64,000 bases of DNA from Basidiobolus meristosporus CBS 931.73 (taxonomy: Eukaryota; Basidiobolomycota; Basidiobolomycetes; Basidiobolales; Basidiobolaceae), in contig MCFE01000333.1 in the NCBI GenBank assembly GCA_002104905.1, positions 28,760-92,759 on the forward strand, read 5' to 3'. The translations under genes and the position numbers were made by a program. This document shows positions 12,010 to 23,567 of the stretch, piece by piece; the stretch's first letter is position 1, and the number at the start of each line of letters is the position of its first letter. The notes below the pieces were generated by a model that did not search any database, was not told the DNA's origin, and saw nothing but the letters and a program-made list of their open reading frames with translations.

Positions 12010-12775
12010 TGTTACAAGTCTTTGTATAAGAGTTGTCGAGGAATAAGGAGTTTAGCTAGTATTGTATTCACTAAAACTTGAACTGATTTTTATTGAGGTT
12101 CCAGCAGCTCCTTATATACATTTTGTCAGATCAATTGCTGACTAACTGTATTTCCTAATGTAGGTTGTGGCTGATGACTCATTTGATTGCATCATCATCA
12201 CACAATAAGATCCTGCTTAATATATCTGTTTCTGTCTGATAAGGATCTGCTGATTCATTTGCTGACTAATGCTACTGATTTCATAGATGATACTGATATA
12301 CTGATAACCTAAACATATACTAAATGATTTGACTAAAAACTGATCTAACTTAAACATTCAAGCGGCAGATCATAACATTCTCCCCTACTAAAGTTGAGAG
12401 GGTTCTCCTGAATCTCTTTTCTTGTGATACCAATATCTTGATGGTTCAGTATTATCAGCAAGTCTTGCAAGCTTGAGTCTGTCCCTATGCACCAAGTCTT
12501 CCCGGATATTACCTTGTTTGTCCACCAGTTGGTAAGTTGCAAATGAACATTCTCTGATGATCTTGAATGGTCATGTCCATTGTGGCTCAAACTTCTTCCA
12601 AGTGTTGTTTCTTAGCAATACAAAGTTCCCAACTGTCAATGCTTCTGGTGCTATAGTCTTATCAAATCTCTGCTTCATTGTTTCTTCACTTTGAGATACT
12701 TTGGTCTGTGCCTTTTGACGTCTTTGTTCCAGTTGCTGGTGTCTACTTGGCTGACTAAGTTCATCTTCTGGTACT
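12010..12775 (-). mobile_element. Inverted 3' end of a second gypsy copy (LTR plus end of pol)
   Basis: 12010-12377 is the same LTR in reverse, TGTTACAAGTC to GATCATAACA. Next to it, at 12378-12390, is the reverse of the polypurine tract AGTAGGGGAGAA. To about 12775 follows the reverse complement of the 3' end of pol (FVLLRNNTWKKFEPQW and the segment before it). This is what remains if a second copy inserted in opposite orientation into element 1 and most of it was later deleted. Confidence 0.85.
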
Positions 12776-13329
12776 ATCTGCCATTATAAGCGCTTTGTAT
12801 ATATTTCACTTTAGATCTAATATTTAAATATAGTGGTAGATAGTACCAGTGGACCAAGATAGTGCCATGCATTTTTGTGACATGATACAAACCACCAGAG
12901 CAAGACTCAGAGTCACATGGCTTGCATCAACCATTAGTATAGTTAGGTGATAGGTATTCTGATAGTCCAGATTTCTTATGACTGGTGTTGATACTAGGGC
13001 CTTTTTTAGCAGTTACATTGAGTTTTCTTTTTCTTCTCACCTGAATAATAGGGCGCTCTTTCTTTGCAGTCAGTATATTGGTTGTGCAGTCTAAGTAGTT
13101 GCATTGAATTCTTTTTCTTCTCCCCTGATGAATAGGGTGCTCTTTCTTTGTAGTCAGTATATTGTTTATACAATTTCAGAAAATTGTGGTATATAGATCC
13201 TGAATAAGCCATAAGCTACCACAAAGTCATAAGCTTGGGTCTGGCTTATGGAAGTGTGCCAGTTACATATTTTTTGTGCCTTGGAGGCTACAGGTGAACA
13301 ACCCATAGTGTTGCATCTTTGTCCAACAG
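12776..13329. repeat. Unassigned repeat-rich stretch with a tandem duplication
   Basis: The first part (about 12820-12960) is another end of the MITE-like repeat (compare 13925-14050). A tandem duplication follows, units 13011-13080 and 13097-13164, each with TCTTTCTTTG and AGTCAGTATATTG. There is no coding gene. Confidence 0.45.
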
Positions 13330-13565
13330 TGGATATCTCTGATGCTCCATCAGCAGGAACTTAACAAGAATGTGTTTGTAGTCATTAGTAGTAAATACAG
13401 AGAAGAATTTTTGTCAGTACAAGAGCAAACTTAGGAAAGAATCAAATAGAATAAATGCTATTTGCTCTGAGTGTTCCTCATATGTAGTTTCTCTAAGGTA
13501 AGTTGATTGTCAGTGCAGTCTCCTAGGAGTGTTCTATGGTCTGGGATTGGAAGCTCAAGTGGCAG
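13330..13565 (-). repeat. Fragment of LTR-like repeat family R
   Basis: The reverse complement matches the middle of 34305-35378: the TTTGATTCTTTCC.AAGTTTG block near 13430 and the ACTCAGAGCA/GAATACTC block near 13480. It is cut off on both sides. Confidence 0.5.
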
Positions 13566-14215
13566 TTATTAGACTAGACTTGTTCTTTTGGATAGTGACA
13601 CATTGAGCCATGACTGCCAAATGATGCCTCTGTGTGCCAGGGAGGCCAAGCAAACCTACAGTTGGCCCCAGAGTGTGAAACATAGCTACTCATCTTCATG
13701 CAATTCAGCCCCTGTGTTTCACCCATTGTGCTGGAGAAATTCCATTTTTTGACCTTTTTTGGATCAATGATGTGTAGGATGTGTAAGTGCACATTGACTG
13801 AAGACATACATCTGGTACTTAATATCCATGACACTCTGAATCTAGCTCCTGTGACTTGTATCATGTCACAAAATTGTATGACACTATCTTGGCTCACTTG
13901 TACTCTCTGCTACTATATTTAAATATTAGCCCAGAAGTAAGATCTGTATAAAGCACCTATAGTGCCAGATAGTACCAGCAGACCAAGATAGCACCATGCA
14001 TTTTTGTTACATGTTACAGGTCACAGGAGCTAGATTCAGAGTGCAATGGGTATTAAGTACCAGATGCATGTCTTCAATCCATCTGTGCTCTTAAACCTCC
14101 AGCCCATCATTGATACAAAAAAACGGTAAAAAAATGGATATTCTCCTACAAAATAGGTGAAACACAAGGGCTGCTTTTCATGAAAATGCAGAGCTATGTA
14201 TAATGTTCTAACTGA
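13566..14215. repeat. Two MITE-like repeats in head-to-head (palindromic) arrangement
   Basis: 13570-13905 is a plus-oriented copy of the repeat at 5975. 13965-14215 is an inverted copy, so TATCATGTCACAAAA near 13860 is mirrored by TTTTTGTTACATG near 14005. The whole could fold into a long hairpin. There is no gene. Confidence 0.55.
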
Positions 14216-14980
14216 CTATGTGATTACCAATCATTGTGTTCCAGAAGGTTCCAGAGATCAACTGAAATCTCAATGGGATCAGAAGGAATCTCAAATGCTC
14301 TATGTAATTATTGCAAGGTTCTGAAGGGCCAGTCATAACCAACCAATTAGGGATCAGTATTCTGAAAGCAGTTTTACATAGGGATACCATATGTGCATTG
14401 AAATATATATCTACTATGCAGATTTGTAATTCCATCTAAATATCCGCCTAATAAATCAATAAAAACACTATTACAAGTCTTAGTGAATACCAACTAAATA
14501 TCTTGCTGGGACTTACTTGGAATATTCTCACCAAAATATCAGGCACCTACAACTTGAAAATAAGACAGGTTGTCTAAACCGCCCCAGACAATACACACAT
14601 GTAGTTGCAACCTTCATAAGCCTGTTCTATATGCTTATTGTGCTTAAACTATGGCAATGTATAAATATTACTTTTACATTCAATGAGTAACTAAGTGAGA
14701 GCCACGTAATCTACTAGCTTTCCCAATCAGCACTTATATCTCCAAGACTCTTTCAACAGCTTATGAGCCCCACGCTGTTGCTCTCTACAATGTCTACTAC
14801 CACTATAACAGGAGTTTTCCCATCTGCTAATAAGATGTATGTATCTAGCTAGCCAGTGTTGGCAGTGAAGATGTAGATGTTACTGCAAGAAAGGGGCCTT
14901 TGGGACATTATTATGGGAGTGGAAGCCTTAAGGTACCAGACCAAAGTTCAAAATGTTGTTGACTGCATATGCCTTAATGA
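14216..14980 (+). repeat. R-type fragment and copia-type LTR/leader remnant
   Basis: 14216-14420 resembles the first half of repeat R in reverse. From about 14435 a copia-type LTR/leader begins; its block ACTTTTACATT...GTAATCTACT near 14670-14720 recurs at 30190-30245 and 52395-52420 beside other copia remnants. There is no intact gene. Confidence 0.4.
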
Positions 14981-16320
14981 TAAAAAAAACTGCTAGTTCA
15001 GTGCTCAAGGGCAAAAATAGCAAAGACTGCCCAACAGGCTTTAGAAGACCCGTACCTGTCATGTTTAGCTGCTAAGAAAATACATCCTAGACACAGACTC
15101 TTTGCTACTAACATGCTGTCAGGCAAAGAATTGAGATATCTAATTATCACAACTACATTGCTGGTGATTGAGATGGAACTGGTAGGCATACCAATTACTG
15201 ATACAGATGTCATAGTTACCATCCCAAATAGCCTTGAAGACAAGCCTCAGGGTCCTGTAGCAGCCCCAGAGTCTAGAACTAAAAATTTGCTGATACAAAG
15301 AAGGAAGAAAGTACTTTAATCAATGACAGTCAACAGAGGAGATACCCAAGATCTTTCAAGGGCAATAGCAGCCTATTTTGTAAGTACCACAAAAGGAAAG
15401 GACACACATCAGACCAGTGCTCCAAAAAGAGAGACATTCAGCAGAAAAGCCTGCATATGGAAGCACTGCAACAATTGAAGATATAGTGTTCTTATCAGCA
15501 TTAAATATGACAACAAACAAGAATTCTCAGTCATGATATATTGAATTTACAGCATCTCAACACTCTACACACCAAAAAGAACTTTTAAACCAATTTCAAG
15601 AAATTTCAATTAAGTAGGTTTTCATGGGTGACAATAGAACACTTGATACAGTGGGTGAAGGAAATATCCAAGCAAACCTTAGAAGTGGTGAAGGAAGCCA
15701 TACACTGATCTTTAAAGAAGCATTCTAGGTACCAGAGATAACCAAGAACCTACTATCTGTAATCAAAGCCACAGCAAAAGGACCCAGTTTCAGCTTTATC
15801 AATTCAGGATGTAGGATCACTAATAAAGATGGTGCTCATATTGCTCTGGGTATCAGGGATCAGAATCTGTATAAGTTGGCTTATATTCCCTCATATCTGG
15901 AAGCCAATATAAGTAACTTAAGTGAGAAAACACCAATGTTCTGGCACAGGATATTTATACAAATCAATTTGGACTATTTGCGCAAAAAGATCAAATATTA
16001 ACCAATTCTGGAGTACAAATTGCTCCCCAAGCTAACTTGGTGCACGGCAAAGCCTGCATATATGAGAAGCAAGTGTGGCAGCTGTTTAAGAGCTCTAGAA
16101 TGATCAAAAGCAAGAAGAAATTAGATCTAACTCACTCAGGACTGTGTGGACCTATTTACACTTTATCCTTTGGTAGGGTGCAGTATTTAATCACTGTTTT
16201 GGATGATTATATAAGGTGCACATGGGTCTTATATATTTGGGATACTGAAATGAGAGTAAGAGAGACAGACCCCTGTAGGAAAGCAAAGATACTGACAAAG
16301 TTTGTGTAAGTATTCCTCAA
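14981..16320 (+). pseudogene. Degenerate Ty1/copia gag-integrase remnant
   Basis: A copia polyprotein in broken frames. Near 15375-15425 is a retroviral-type zinc knuckle, FCKYHKRKGHTSDQC, in the variant form common in copia gag. A protease/GAG-pre-integrase stretch follows. Near 16120-16240 the integrase core reads LTHSGLCGPI and LITVLDDYIRCTW, matching the first catalytic-aspartate region of copia integrases. Stops are frequent. Reverse transcriptase is not seen downstream. Confidence 0.7.
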
Positions 16321-16979
16321 TAAAAACTCATAATATTCCCATACAATGAGACCAGATGTTGACAATAATCAAATAAAAAGTGCTTCAATAGTTAGGACAG
16401 CATCAGAGCAAAATAAGAAAATGTTTCTCTCTTCAGAGAGCTCTAGAGCCATAAATCAAGCTAGATTGGTGTCTATGAGTGTCCCAGAAGTGATGATTGC
16501 AACATCACAAGTCAGATAGTCTAAAAGATGTATAACCAACATATATTGCTTAATTCAGCAAGGTGAAAGCTTACTGACCCATCATAAGCTATGACTTTAC
16601 TGGTTTTGTGCATGGTTCTGTTGCAGGGAGAGATAGGCTGACAATTCATCAGTGAGCCTCCTCCTTCAGAGCTATTCCTGTACATGTTGCAATTTTAGAA
16701 GTGGTTTGGATATAAGGTACTATCAAGAAATAATGATAACAGTTGCACTGTGTTTGACTTCTAAAGAAGCTCAGTATTAATACCATTGTAGAATCAATAC
16801 AAATGTAGCACCAAGTAAGAAGAGTTTTTCAACAGTTAGCAGCATAGTGTCACAGTCTCAGGGTTAATACATAATGTTTGGTAAATGTGCTAATTTGATC
16901 CTGACTATATGGGAATAATTGTAAGATCATAGATCTAAGTTGTTCTAGGGAAAACCTGTTGCTTGTTGCACTATACCAA
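16321..16979. other. Mostly unassigned; a short transposase fragment at about 16615-16690 (minus)
   Basis: The only recognisable part is a minus-strand piece with GGGAGATAGGCTGACAATTC, which aligns with 8715-8745 in the N-terminal third of the copy B transposase. It probably belongs to copy H, whose main part starts at about 16980. The rest shows no gene. Confidence 0.4.
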
Positions 16980-17960
16980 AACTTGCATTACCTAATTGAA
17001 CACTCCCACATTGGGGCTGCTTAGCTTCTTAATGCCATAGACATAGGTGCCTCAGTGTGCACACTGTCCTCTGTATTATCCAACTCTTCCTAGCTGTCCT
17101 CCATGTAGCAGTTTATCAGATCTATTACAGACTTGAAGGTAATATTCTTGATGAGATTAGAATATGGTAGTACCTGCACCTTGACTTGTCTTCCTATTTC
17201 CCAGACATCCACTCCATAGGAAACTCCCAAAAAGTGGAGACAGGCCCAATATTCTCCGCACACTTAGCAAGATAGAGTAGAGAATGACTACAGTAGTAGC
17301 AGAGATCTATGCATTCAGCCCTATACTTGTGGTATAGCCACTGAGATTCCATCACTAACTCTGCGCACTAAAGCTGTAGATGCATCACGTTGGCATTGTT
17401 GAGCTGTTTCTGGATGAATATTCCTGCAGTGTCTACAAATGACTCCCAATGCTTTCAATATACTCTTGATAGAAATGGCTTCAGAAGGTCACTTGAGTAG
17501 ATGAATATCTAGCTCATCCAGTCCTTGGACTGATGTTGTTGCATATGTATATGAATGTTGATTGGAGCAAGTGAAAAGTATATGGGTTAACAGACACTCT
17601 GTAATTTCTTACCAACTCTCTCAAATTTCTCTTGTATCTCAAAGGGCCCATTTAGCTTGAAATGCTCCATGCACAACTTGATCATCAGCTTAGGGATATT
17701 ATTAAAAAAGTAAATGTATTGGTCTAAGTGGAAACTAGACAACAATACTGTCCATTGGGCCCAAAAGCTGGCTGTTTTACTAATGGCTGGGTATCTCCAA
17801 TGTTGATAATAATATACACATGAATATGATGGCCATATATAGGTGTCCTGCCGGAAAGCATACAAGATTCATCCAGCAGTGGATAAGGTTAGCTTTCCAG
17901 GTTGTTTGGTAATCAAGGCCTTTCCTACAGTGGAATATTGGAGCTTTAATTGGCATATCA
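16980..17960 (-). pseudogene. tnp2/Plavaka-like transposase fragment, copy H
   Basis: The minus strand carries the C-terminal core of the transposase in pieces. From 17300 down to 17040 comes the 'YYKHK... cysteine/tyrosine ...' block, then HSLLYL-like and FWEFPME-like segments. 17400-17620 encodes the KDW..MNW and ESYVD region. 17587-17865 encodes the piece before it. Many stops and shifts occur. It is joined near 17960 to the accessory gene on the other strand, so the two genes' 5' parts are deleted. Confidence 0.6.
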
Positions 17961-18533
17961 AGTGATTGCAGTTCTACTATTGCAAGGCTCAAGAAAACAC
18001 ACTTGAATATTGCAGGGATTTATTGCAAAGACAGGCACAGGAGGTGCTAGACCTTGCAATACCAGTGGAAGACCAGGACTATTGGGAACCAGTAAATGAA
18101 CAGTGGCATGAAGCCAAAGGGGTCCTGTCAAAGTCAGGGAAAAGGGCATTACTGCCAAAATACTTACTCAACAGCGGACTTTAATGGAGTAACTTGCATA
18201 GAGTGGGGGTGGGCTAAATAATACAGTGGGGTATATGGACTTGTATACGCTAGTAAACTTGGCTATTGAGGTTTAATTGAAGTTTCAATGAAAATAAATT
18301 AATTGGTGTGCATGAAAAGTAAGAAAATTGGTTGCACCAGGAAGTAAGGAGTATGAAAAAGTGGTAGTAACTAATCTATACTCACAGATGTAGAAGATGC
18401 TCAGATGTCTGGTACCAGAAGGTGAGAAAATTGGCAGACACCAATCAAAAGGCACATAGATATTGTTAAAATGGATAATCTTGACTATGTTTTGTGTGAA
18501 ATTTGGGGTGCAATTATTTTTAAACAATCTTTG
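17961..18533 (+). pseudogene. Accessory gene C-terminal fragment and left subterminal region, copy H
   Basis: 17966-18184 encodes QENTLEYCRDLLQ...VLDLA...EPVNEQWHEA, the same order as the accessory C-termini at 36960-37290 and 50759-51110. After the stop, noncoding DNA similar to 37290-37480 runs to GGGGTGCAATTATTTTT near 18510. A gypsy LTR interrupts it at 18534 and it resumes at 23473. Confidence 0.6.
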
Positions 18534-18902
18534 TGTAATGATCTGCCGCTTGAATGTTTAAGTGAGATCAGTTTTTAGTCAGAATCCATTAGTATATGTA
18601 TAGGTTATCAGTATATCAGTATTATCTATGAAATCAGTAACATTAGTCAGCAAATGAATCAGCAGATCCTTATCAGACAGAAATAGATATATTAAGTAGG
18701 ATCTTATTGGGTGATGATGACTCAATCAAATGAGTCAACAGCCACAACTTACATTAGGAAATACAATTAGTCAGCAATTGATCTGGCAAAATGTATATAA
18801 GGAGCTGCTGGAACCTCAATAAAAATCAGTTCAAGTTTTAGTGAATACAATACTAGCTAAACTCCCTATTCCTCTACAACTCTTATACCAAGACTTGTAA
18901 AA
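18534..18902 (+). repeat. 5' LTR of gypsy element 2
   Basis: 369 bp, starting TGTAATGATCTG and ending TTGTAAAA. The final TAACA of the other LTRs has become TAAAA here. A TATA-like TGTATATAAGG lies near 18790, as expected of the U3 promoter. Confidence 0.93.
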
Positions 18903-18960
18903 TTGGTAGCAGCAATAACCAGAAACCTCCCTCCTGAAGAAAGAAGAAACCACCCTTGAG

Positions 18961-21900
18961 ATGTTGGACAATCAAGAATGGAAGAATGCCATGCAGCAAA
19001 TCCTGGCCCAACTGCAACAGTTACTCCAGATCCTCAGCCAACAGCAACAAGGAATGACCACCATGGCTCAGAACCAGCAAAGCCCTGTTAAGAGCAACTT
19101 TAGTTTGAAGGTCAACCAGTACCATGGCAGAGTCAATGAAAACATGGGAACTTGGCTCTTCCAGATTGAAGAAGCTTTTAAAGCTTAACAAATTGCTCCA
19201 CAAAGCAAGTTGCATTATGCAGCTTCTTACCTGGCGGATGCAGCCTTACAGTGGTTCCACAACAAGATCAGGTCAGCCACTATGATGGGATGCTCTACAA
19301 TCTCTACCTGGGATGAGTTTGTGTCAGAAATTCAGGATGCTTTTGAACCTCCACACCAGCAGACACTACTAAGAAGGAAGTTAAAGACACTCAGACAGAA
19401 AGGAACGGTTCAACAATACATCTATGAGTACAGATGTCCACTTGGGCAAATTGAAAGAATGGACCCCCTGGATCAAGTTGAATACTTTGTTGATGGGTTG
19501 AAAGAAAGAACTTGCAAGGAAGTGAATTATTGAAGACCTCAGACAATAGAAGAAGCCATCAAGATTGCCATTGACTATGACTCAGCTATGTTTGGAGTTG
19601 GGAAGCCTACAGTGACTAATCAGAAAAGCTGCAATCATTATGAAAGAAGACAGTCAGAAGCAGTACCAATGGAAATAGACGCTATGCAGAAGAATCCTAC
19701 CTCAGAAGAATGTAAGAAGAAAGGACTTTGCTTCAATTGCCACCAGCAGGGACATATTGCAAAGTACTGCCCTCAGAGAAGAAATGGACACCAGCCATCA
19801 AGAACCTTTAACCGTATTGAGGCCATGGAGCATAGTAACATGAAGGATGAGCTTGAAGAAGACTCAGAACGCACCTTCCACATGACAGAAGAATACCTAT
19901 CCCAGATGACCTCAAACTCAGGAAAGCTATTATGCTTGAATGGAGTAATCAATGGAGTACCTGCCAAGATCATGATTGACTCAGGAGCATTGCATGAGTA
20001 CATGTCAGAGCAATTTGCTCTGCAAGCAGGAATCAACTCAGAACCTACCAAATCAACTTCAGTCTCCACAGCTGATGGGAACTCTCACATAATCAACCGT
20101 ATTACTCAGCCAGTAAGAATGAAGATCAATGACTATGAAGAAGACCTACAGGCCTATATATTTGGGAACTGCAAGTTTGACCTTGTACTTGGAAAAACCT
20201 GGCTATTTTGTTGTAGTCCATCAATCAACTGGAGAACCCATGCTACTCAGATCCAAAAAGACAACAAGACCTATGAGCTATTACCTGCCAGGCTGGATTT
20301 CAACTTGGTCAATTCCAGTGTGTGTGAGACAAGTGAACTTAGCAAGACCCAGTTCTGTAGAGTGCTTAGAAAAGGTACTCAGATGTTCCTCATGGCAGTT
20401 TTACAGGAGGATTCCTCTCCCCCAGCACCCCATCAGGTCCAGACTCTCTTGAAGAAATATTCAGACATGCTTCCAGATGAGCTTGTAAGCCTACCACCAG
20501 TCAGAGAGGTGGATCATGCGATTGACACAGGAGATAGCCCTCCAGTGAGCAAGACACCTTACAGAATGAGTCCATTGGATTTGGAGGAAATGAAGAGACA
20601 AATTGATCAGCAATTGGAGCAAGGATACATCAGACCCAGCAAGTCACCTTGGGGAGTGCCAATGCATTTTGTAAAAAAGAAGGATGGAACACTTAGGATG
20701 TGCATTGACTACAGAGCCCTGAACTCATGTTGCCGTCAAGACAAGTACCCCATACCTTGGATTGATGAGCTTTTGGACCAACTTAATGGAGCCACTATTT
20801 TCAGCAAGATTGACCTCATGTCAGGATAGAACAAAATTAGGGTGAAACCAGAAGATATTCCTAAGACAGCATTTAGGACCAGATATGGACATTTCAAGTA
20901 CTTAGTCATGAGTTTTGGCCTCACTAATGCCCCTGCAACATTCATGATGCTGATGCAGACTGTCTTTCAGCAGTACTTAGACAAGTTTGTAATAATCTAC
21001 CTGGATGACATATTGTTATACAGCAAGACAGAAGAGGATCACGTAGTGCACATTGAAAAGGTTTTGAAGAAATTAAGAGAGAACAAGCTATATGGCAAGT
21101 TAGCCAAGTGTGAATTCTTCAAGGAACACGTTGAATACCTGGGACACAGAGTAACTAGCACAGGAGTGACCTTAGACCCTAAGAAGGTTGCAGTTATCAA
21201 GAATTTGAAGTAGCCCCATAGCATATCAGAACTAAGATCATTCCTTGGAATGGTTTCCTTTTATCGGATATTTGTCAAGTCTTTTGCAAGTATTGCAGCC
21301 CCTTTAACTGATATCCTCAAGAAAGACAATGCCTACAAGTGGGACATAGCTTGTGAGACTGCCTTCCAGACGCTCAAGAATGAACATGCTAAGCTGCCAA
21401 GCTTAAGAATACAAGACTTCAGAAAAGAGTTCACTCTGTGCACAGATGCTTCAGATTATGCAATTGGTGGAGTGCTGAGCCAAGAACACAAGGGAAAGGA
21501 CTACCCTGTTGCCTTTGAATCCAAGAAACTGAACTCAGCAGAACAAAACTATCCAGTCCATGAGAAGGAGATGCTTGCTACAATACACTGTTTGAAGACA
21601 TGGAGATGCTATATTGAAGGAGTCAAATGCACTGTGAAGACTGATCATGCCTCCTTCAAGTATATATTTACTCAGAAGGTACTCTCTAGAAGAATGACAA
21701 GATGGAGTGAATACATTCAGCAACTTGACCTGGAGATTGTCTACTGCCTTGGAAAAAACAACATGATTGTTGATGCCTTATCAAGATTAGGTCAAGTTGC
21801 ACAACTCAACTTGGTGCATAAATCAGATTGGCCTAGCCTATTACCAAAGTACTTGGAGGACCAAGCCATTCCTAATGAGGTGGATGAAGATATCAAGAAG

Positions 21901-23093
21901 ATGATCCGTGATGAAGCCAGCAAGTTTGTAGTACAGGATGAAACACTCTACCAAATAGTTGATGGAAGCCCTATTGCCTATTGTCCTTATGTCTCTTGCC
22001 TGGATTTAATACATAAGCTACACAATGGATATGGACATCTTGGAATTGAAGGAACCTATAGTCTTGTGAAAGCCAGAGCATGGTGGCCCAGAATGAAACA
22101 AGACATTGAGAAGCTAGTAAAACATGCCCAAACTGCCAAATCAATCAAGGCCAGCCACAAAGAATTGCCAAACTCTTCCCTTTTGAGCCTGTAAGACCAT
22201 TTGAGAGATGGGGAATTGACTCTATTGGAAGACTGCCAACCACCAGGAAATGCAACCATTGGATCCTAGTAGCAATTGATCATGCCACTAAATGGCCAGT
22301 TGCTAACGCTGTACCAATAGCCAGTGGACAAGAAGCTGCAAGTTTCATTTACCATGAGATCCTGATGAAGTTTGAATGCCCTGTGGAGATCTTATCTGAT
22401 AGAGGAGCAAACTTTATGGCAAAGACATTAGAGGCTTACCTGGAAATGCAGCAGATCAGACACTTGAAAACCTTGGCATATCACCCCAGAACTAATGGAG
22501 TCACTGAGTGGTTTAATGGATTATTTGGAAAAATGCTGACCAAGTATGCAAATGGAGTTGTCAGTAGATGGGATGAGTATATAGACCAAGCACTCTTTGC
22601 ATGCAGAGTCAGAGTACACAACACCACCCAGCAATCACCATTTTACTTAGTGTATGGATGTGAACCAAGGATTCCAGGAGATCTCACACAACCAAAGCTT
22701 ATAGACACCTTAGAAGATGAGCTCAGTCAGCCAAGCAGACACCAGCAACTGGAACAAAGACATCAAGAGGTTCAGACCAAAGTATCTCAAAGTGCAGAAA
22801 CAATGAAGCAGAGATTTGATAAGACTATAGCACCAGAAGCATTGACAGTTGGGAGCTTTGTATTGCTAAGAAACAACACTTGGAAGAAGTTTGAGCCACA
22901 ATGGACATGACCATTCAAGATCATCAGAGAATGTTCATTTGCAACATACCAACTGGTGGACAAACAAGGTAATACCTGGGAAGACTTAGTGCATAGGGAC
23001 AGACTCAAGCTTGCCAGACTTGCTGATAATACTGAACCATCAAGATATTGGTATCACAAGAAAAGAGATTCAGGAGAACCCTCTCAACTTTAG
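18961..23093 (+). pseudogene. Ty3/gypsy gag-pol polyprotein, full length but broken
   Basis: Domains in order: Gln-rich gag N-terminus; gag (19190-19580); zinc knuckle [14 protein letters not shown] near 19730; protease DSG near 19978; reverse transcriptase 20550-21240 with IYLDDILLYS near 20995; RNase H with LCTDASDYA near 21437; integrase zinc finger 22015-22150; integrase core with GIDSIG, LSDRGANF and the glutamate of GVTEWFN; then a GPY/F-like module to about 23090. In-frame stops end at 19188, 19533, 20829, 21213 and 22910. A 1-nt shift near 22120 falls just before the CPNC pair of the integrase finger, which is intact in the next frame. No chromodomain is visible. Confidence 0.92.
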
Positions 23094-23103
23094 TAGGGGA
23101 GAA

Positions 23104-23472
23104 TGTTATGATCTGCCGCTTGAATGTCTAAGTTAGATCAGTTTTTAGACAAAATCAATTGGTATATGTTTAGGTTATCAGTATATCAATATTATCTATG
23201 AAATCAGTAGCATTAGTCAGCAAATGAATCAGCAGATCCTTATCAGACAGAAACAGATATATTAAGCAGGATCTTATTGTGTGATGATGATGCAATCAAG
23301 TGAGTCATCAGCCACAACCTACATTAGGAAATACAATTAGTCAGCAATTGATCTGGCAAAATGTATATAAGGAGCTGCTGGAACCTCCATAAAAATCAGT
23401 TCAAGTTTTAGTGAATACAATACTAGCTAAACTCCCTATTCCTCTACAACTCTTATACCAAGACTTGTAACA
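23104..23472 (+). repeat. 3' LTR of gypsy element 2
   Basis: 369 bp from TGTTATGATC to TTGTAACA, preceded by the polypurine tract. It differs from the 5' LTR at scattered sites, so the insertion is not very recent. Confidence 0.93.
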
Positions 23473-23567
23473 TTTGCATGGTATCCTGATGGGATCAGCA
23501 CCTCCTAGTCAAAAAACTTCAGCTTTAGATGGCTCTTCAACAGTTCATCACTGCTATTTTTGTAGGG
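23473..23567 (+). repeat. Left end of Plavaka-like copy H, ending TAGGG
   Basis: It continues the region cut by gypsy element 2. The block TCCTGATGG...ACCTC.TAGTC recurs at 37498-37530 and, reversed, at 50560-50590. It ends TTTTTGTAGGG at 23567. Next to it, at 23568-23570, is CTC, the start of an accessory gene on the minus strand belonging to another copy. Confidence 0.65.

Larger units (their letters stand above)
18534..23472 (+). mobile_element. Full-length Ty3/gypsy element 2 (4939 bp)
   Basis: Structure is complete: 5' LTR 18534-18902, primer site TGGTAGC at 18904-18910, gag-pol from 18961, polypurine tract AGGGGAGAA just before 23104, and 3' LTR 23104-23472. The flanks share TTTG (18530-18533 and 23473-23476), a 4-bp target duplication. 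Removing the element rejoins the left end of Plavaka-like copy H. The coding region has five stops and at least one shift, so this copy could not move itself. Confidence 0.95.

Noticed and set aside
22081-22194. Loss of the integrase zinc-finger cysteines in gypsy element 2
   Set aside because: The apparent loss results from a 1-nt frameshift near 22120; the CPNC pair is intact in the adjacent frame.
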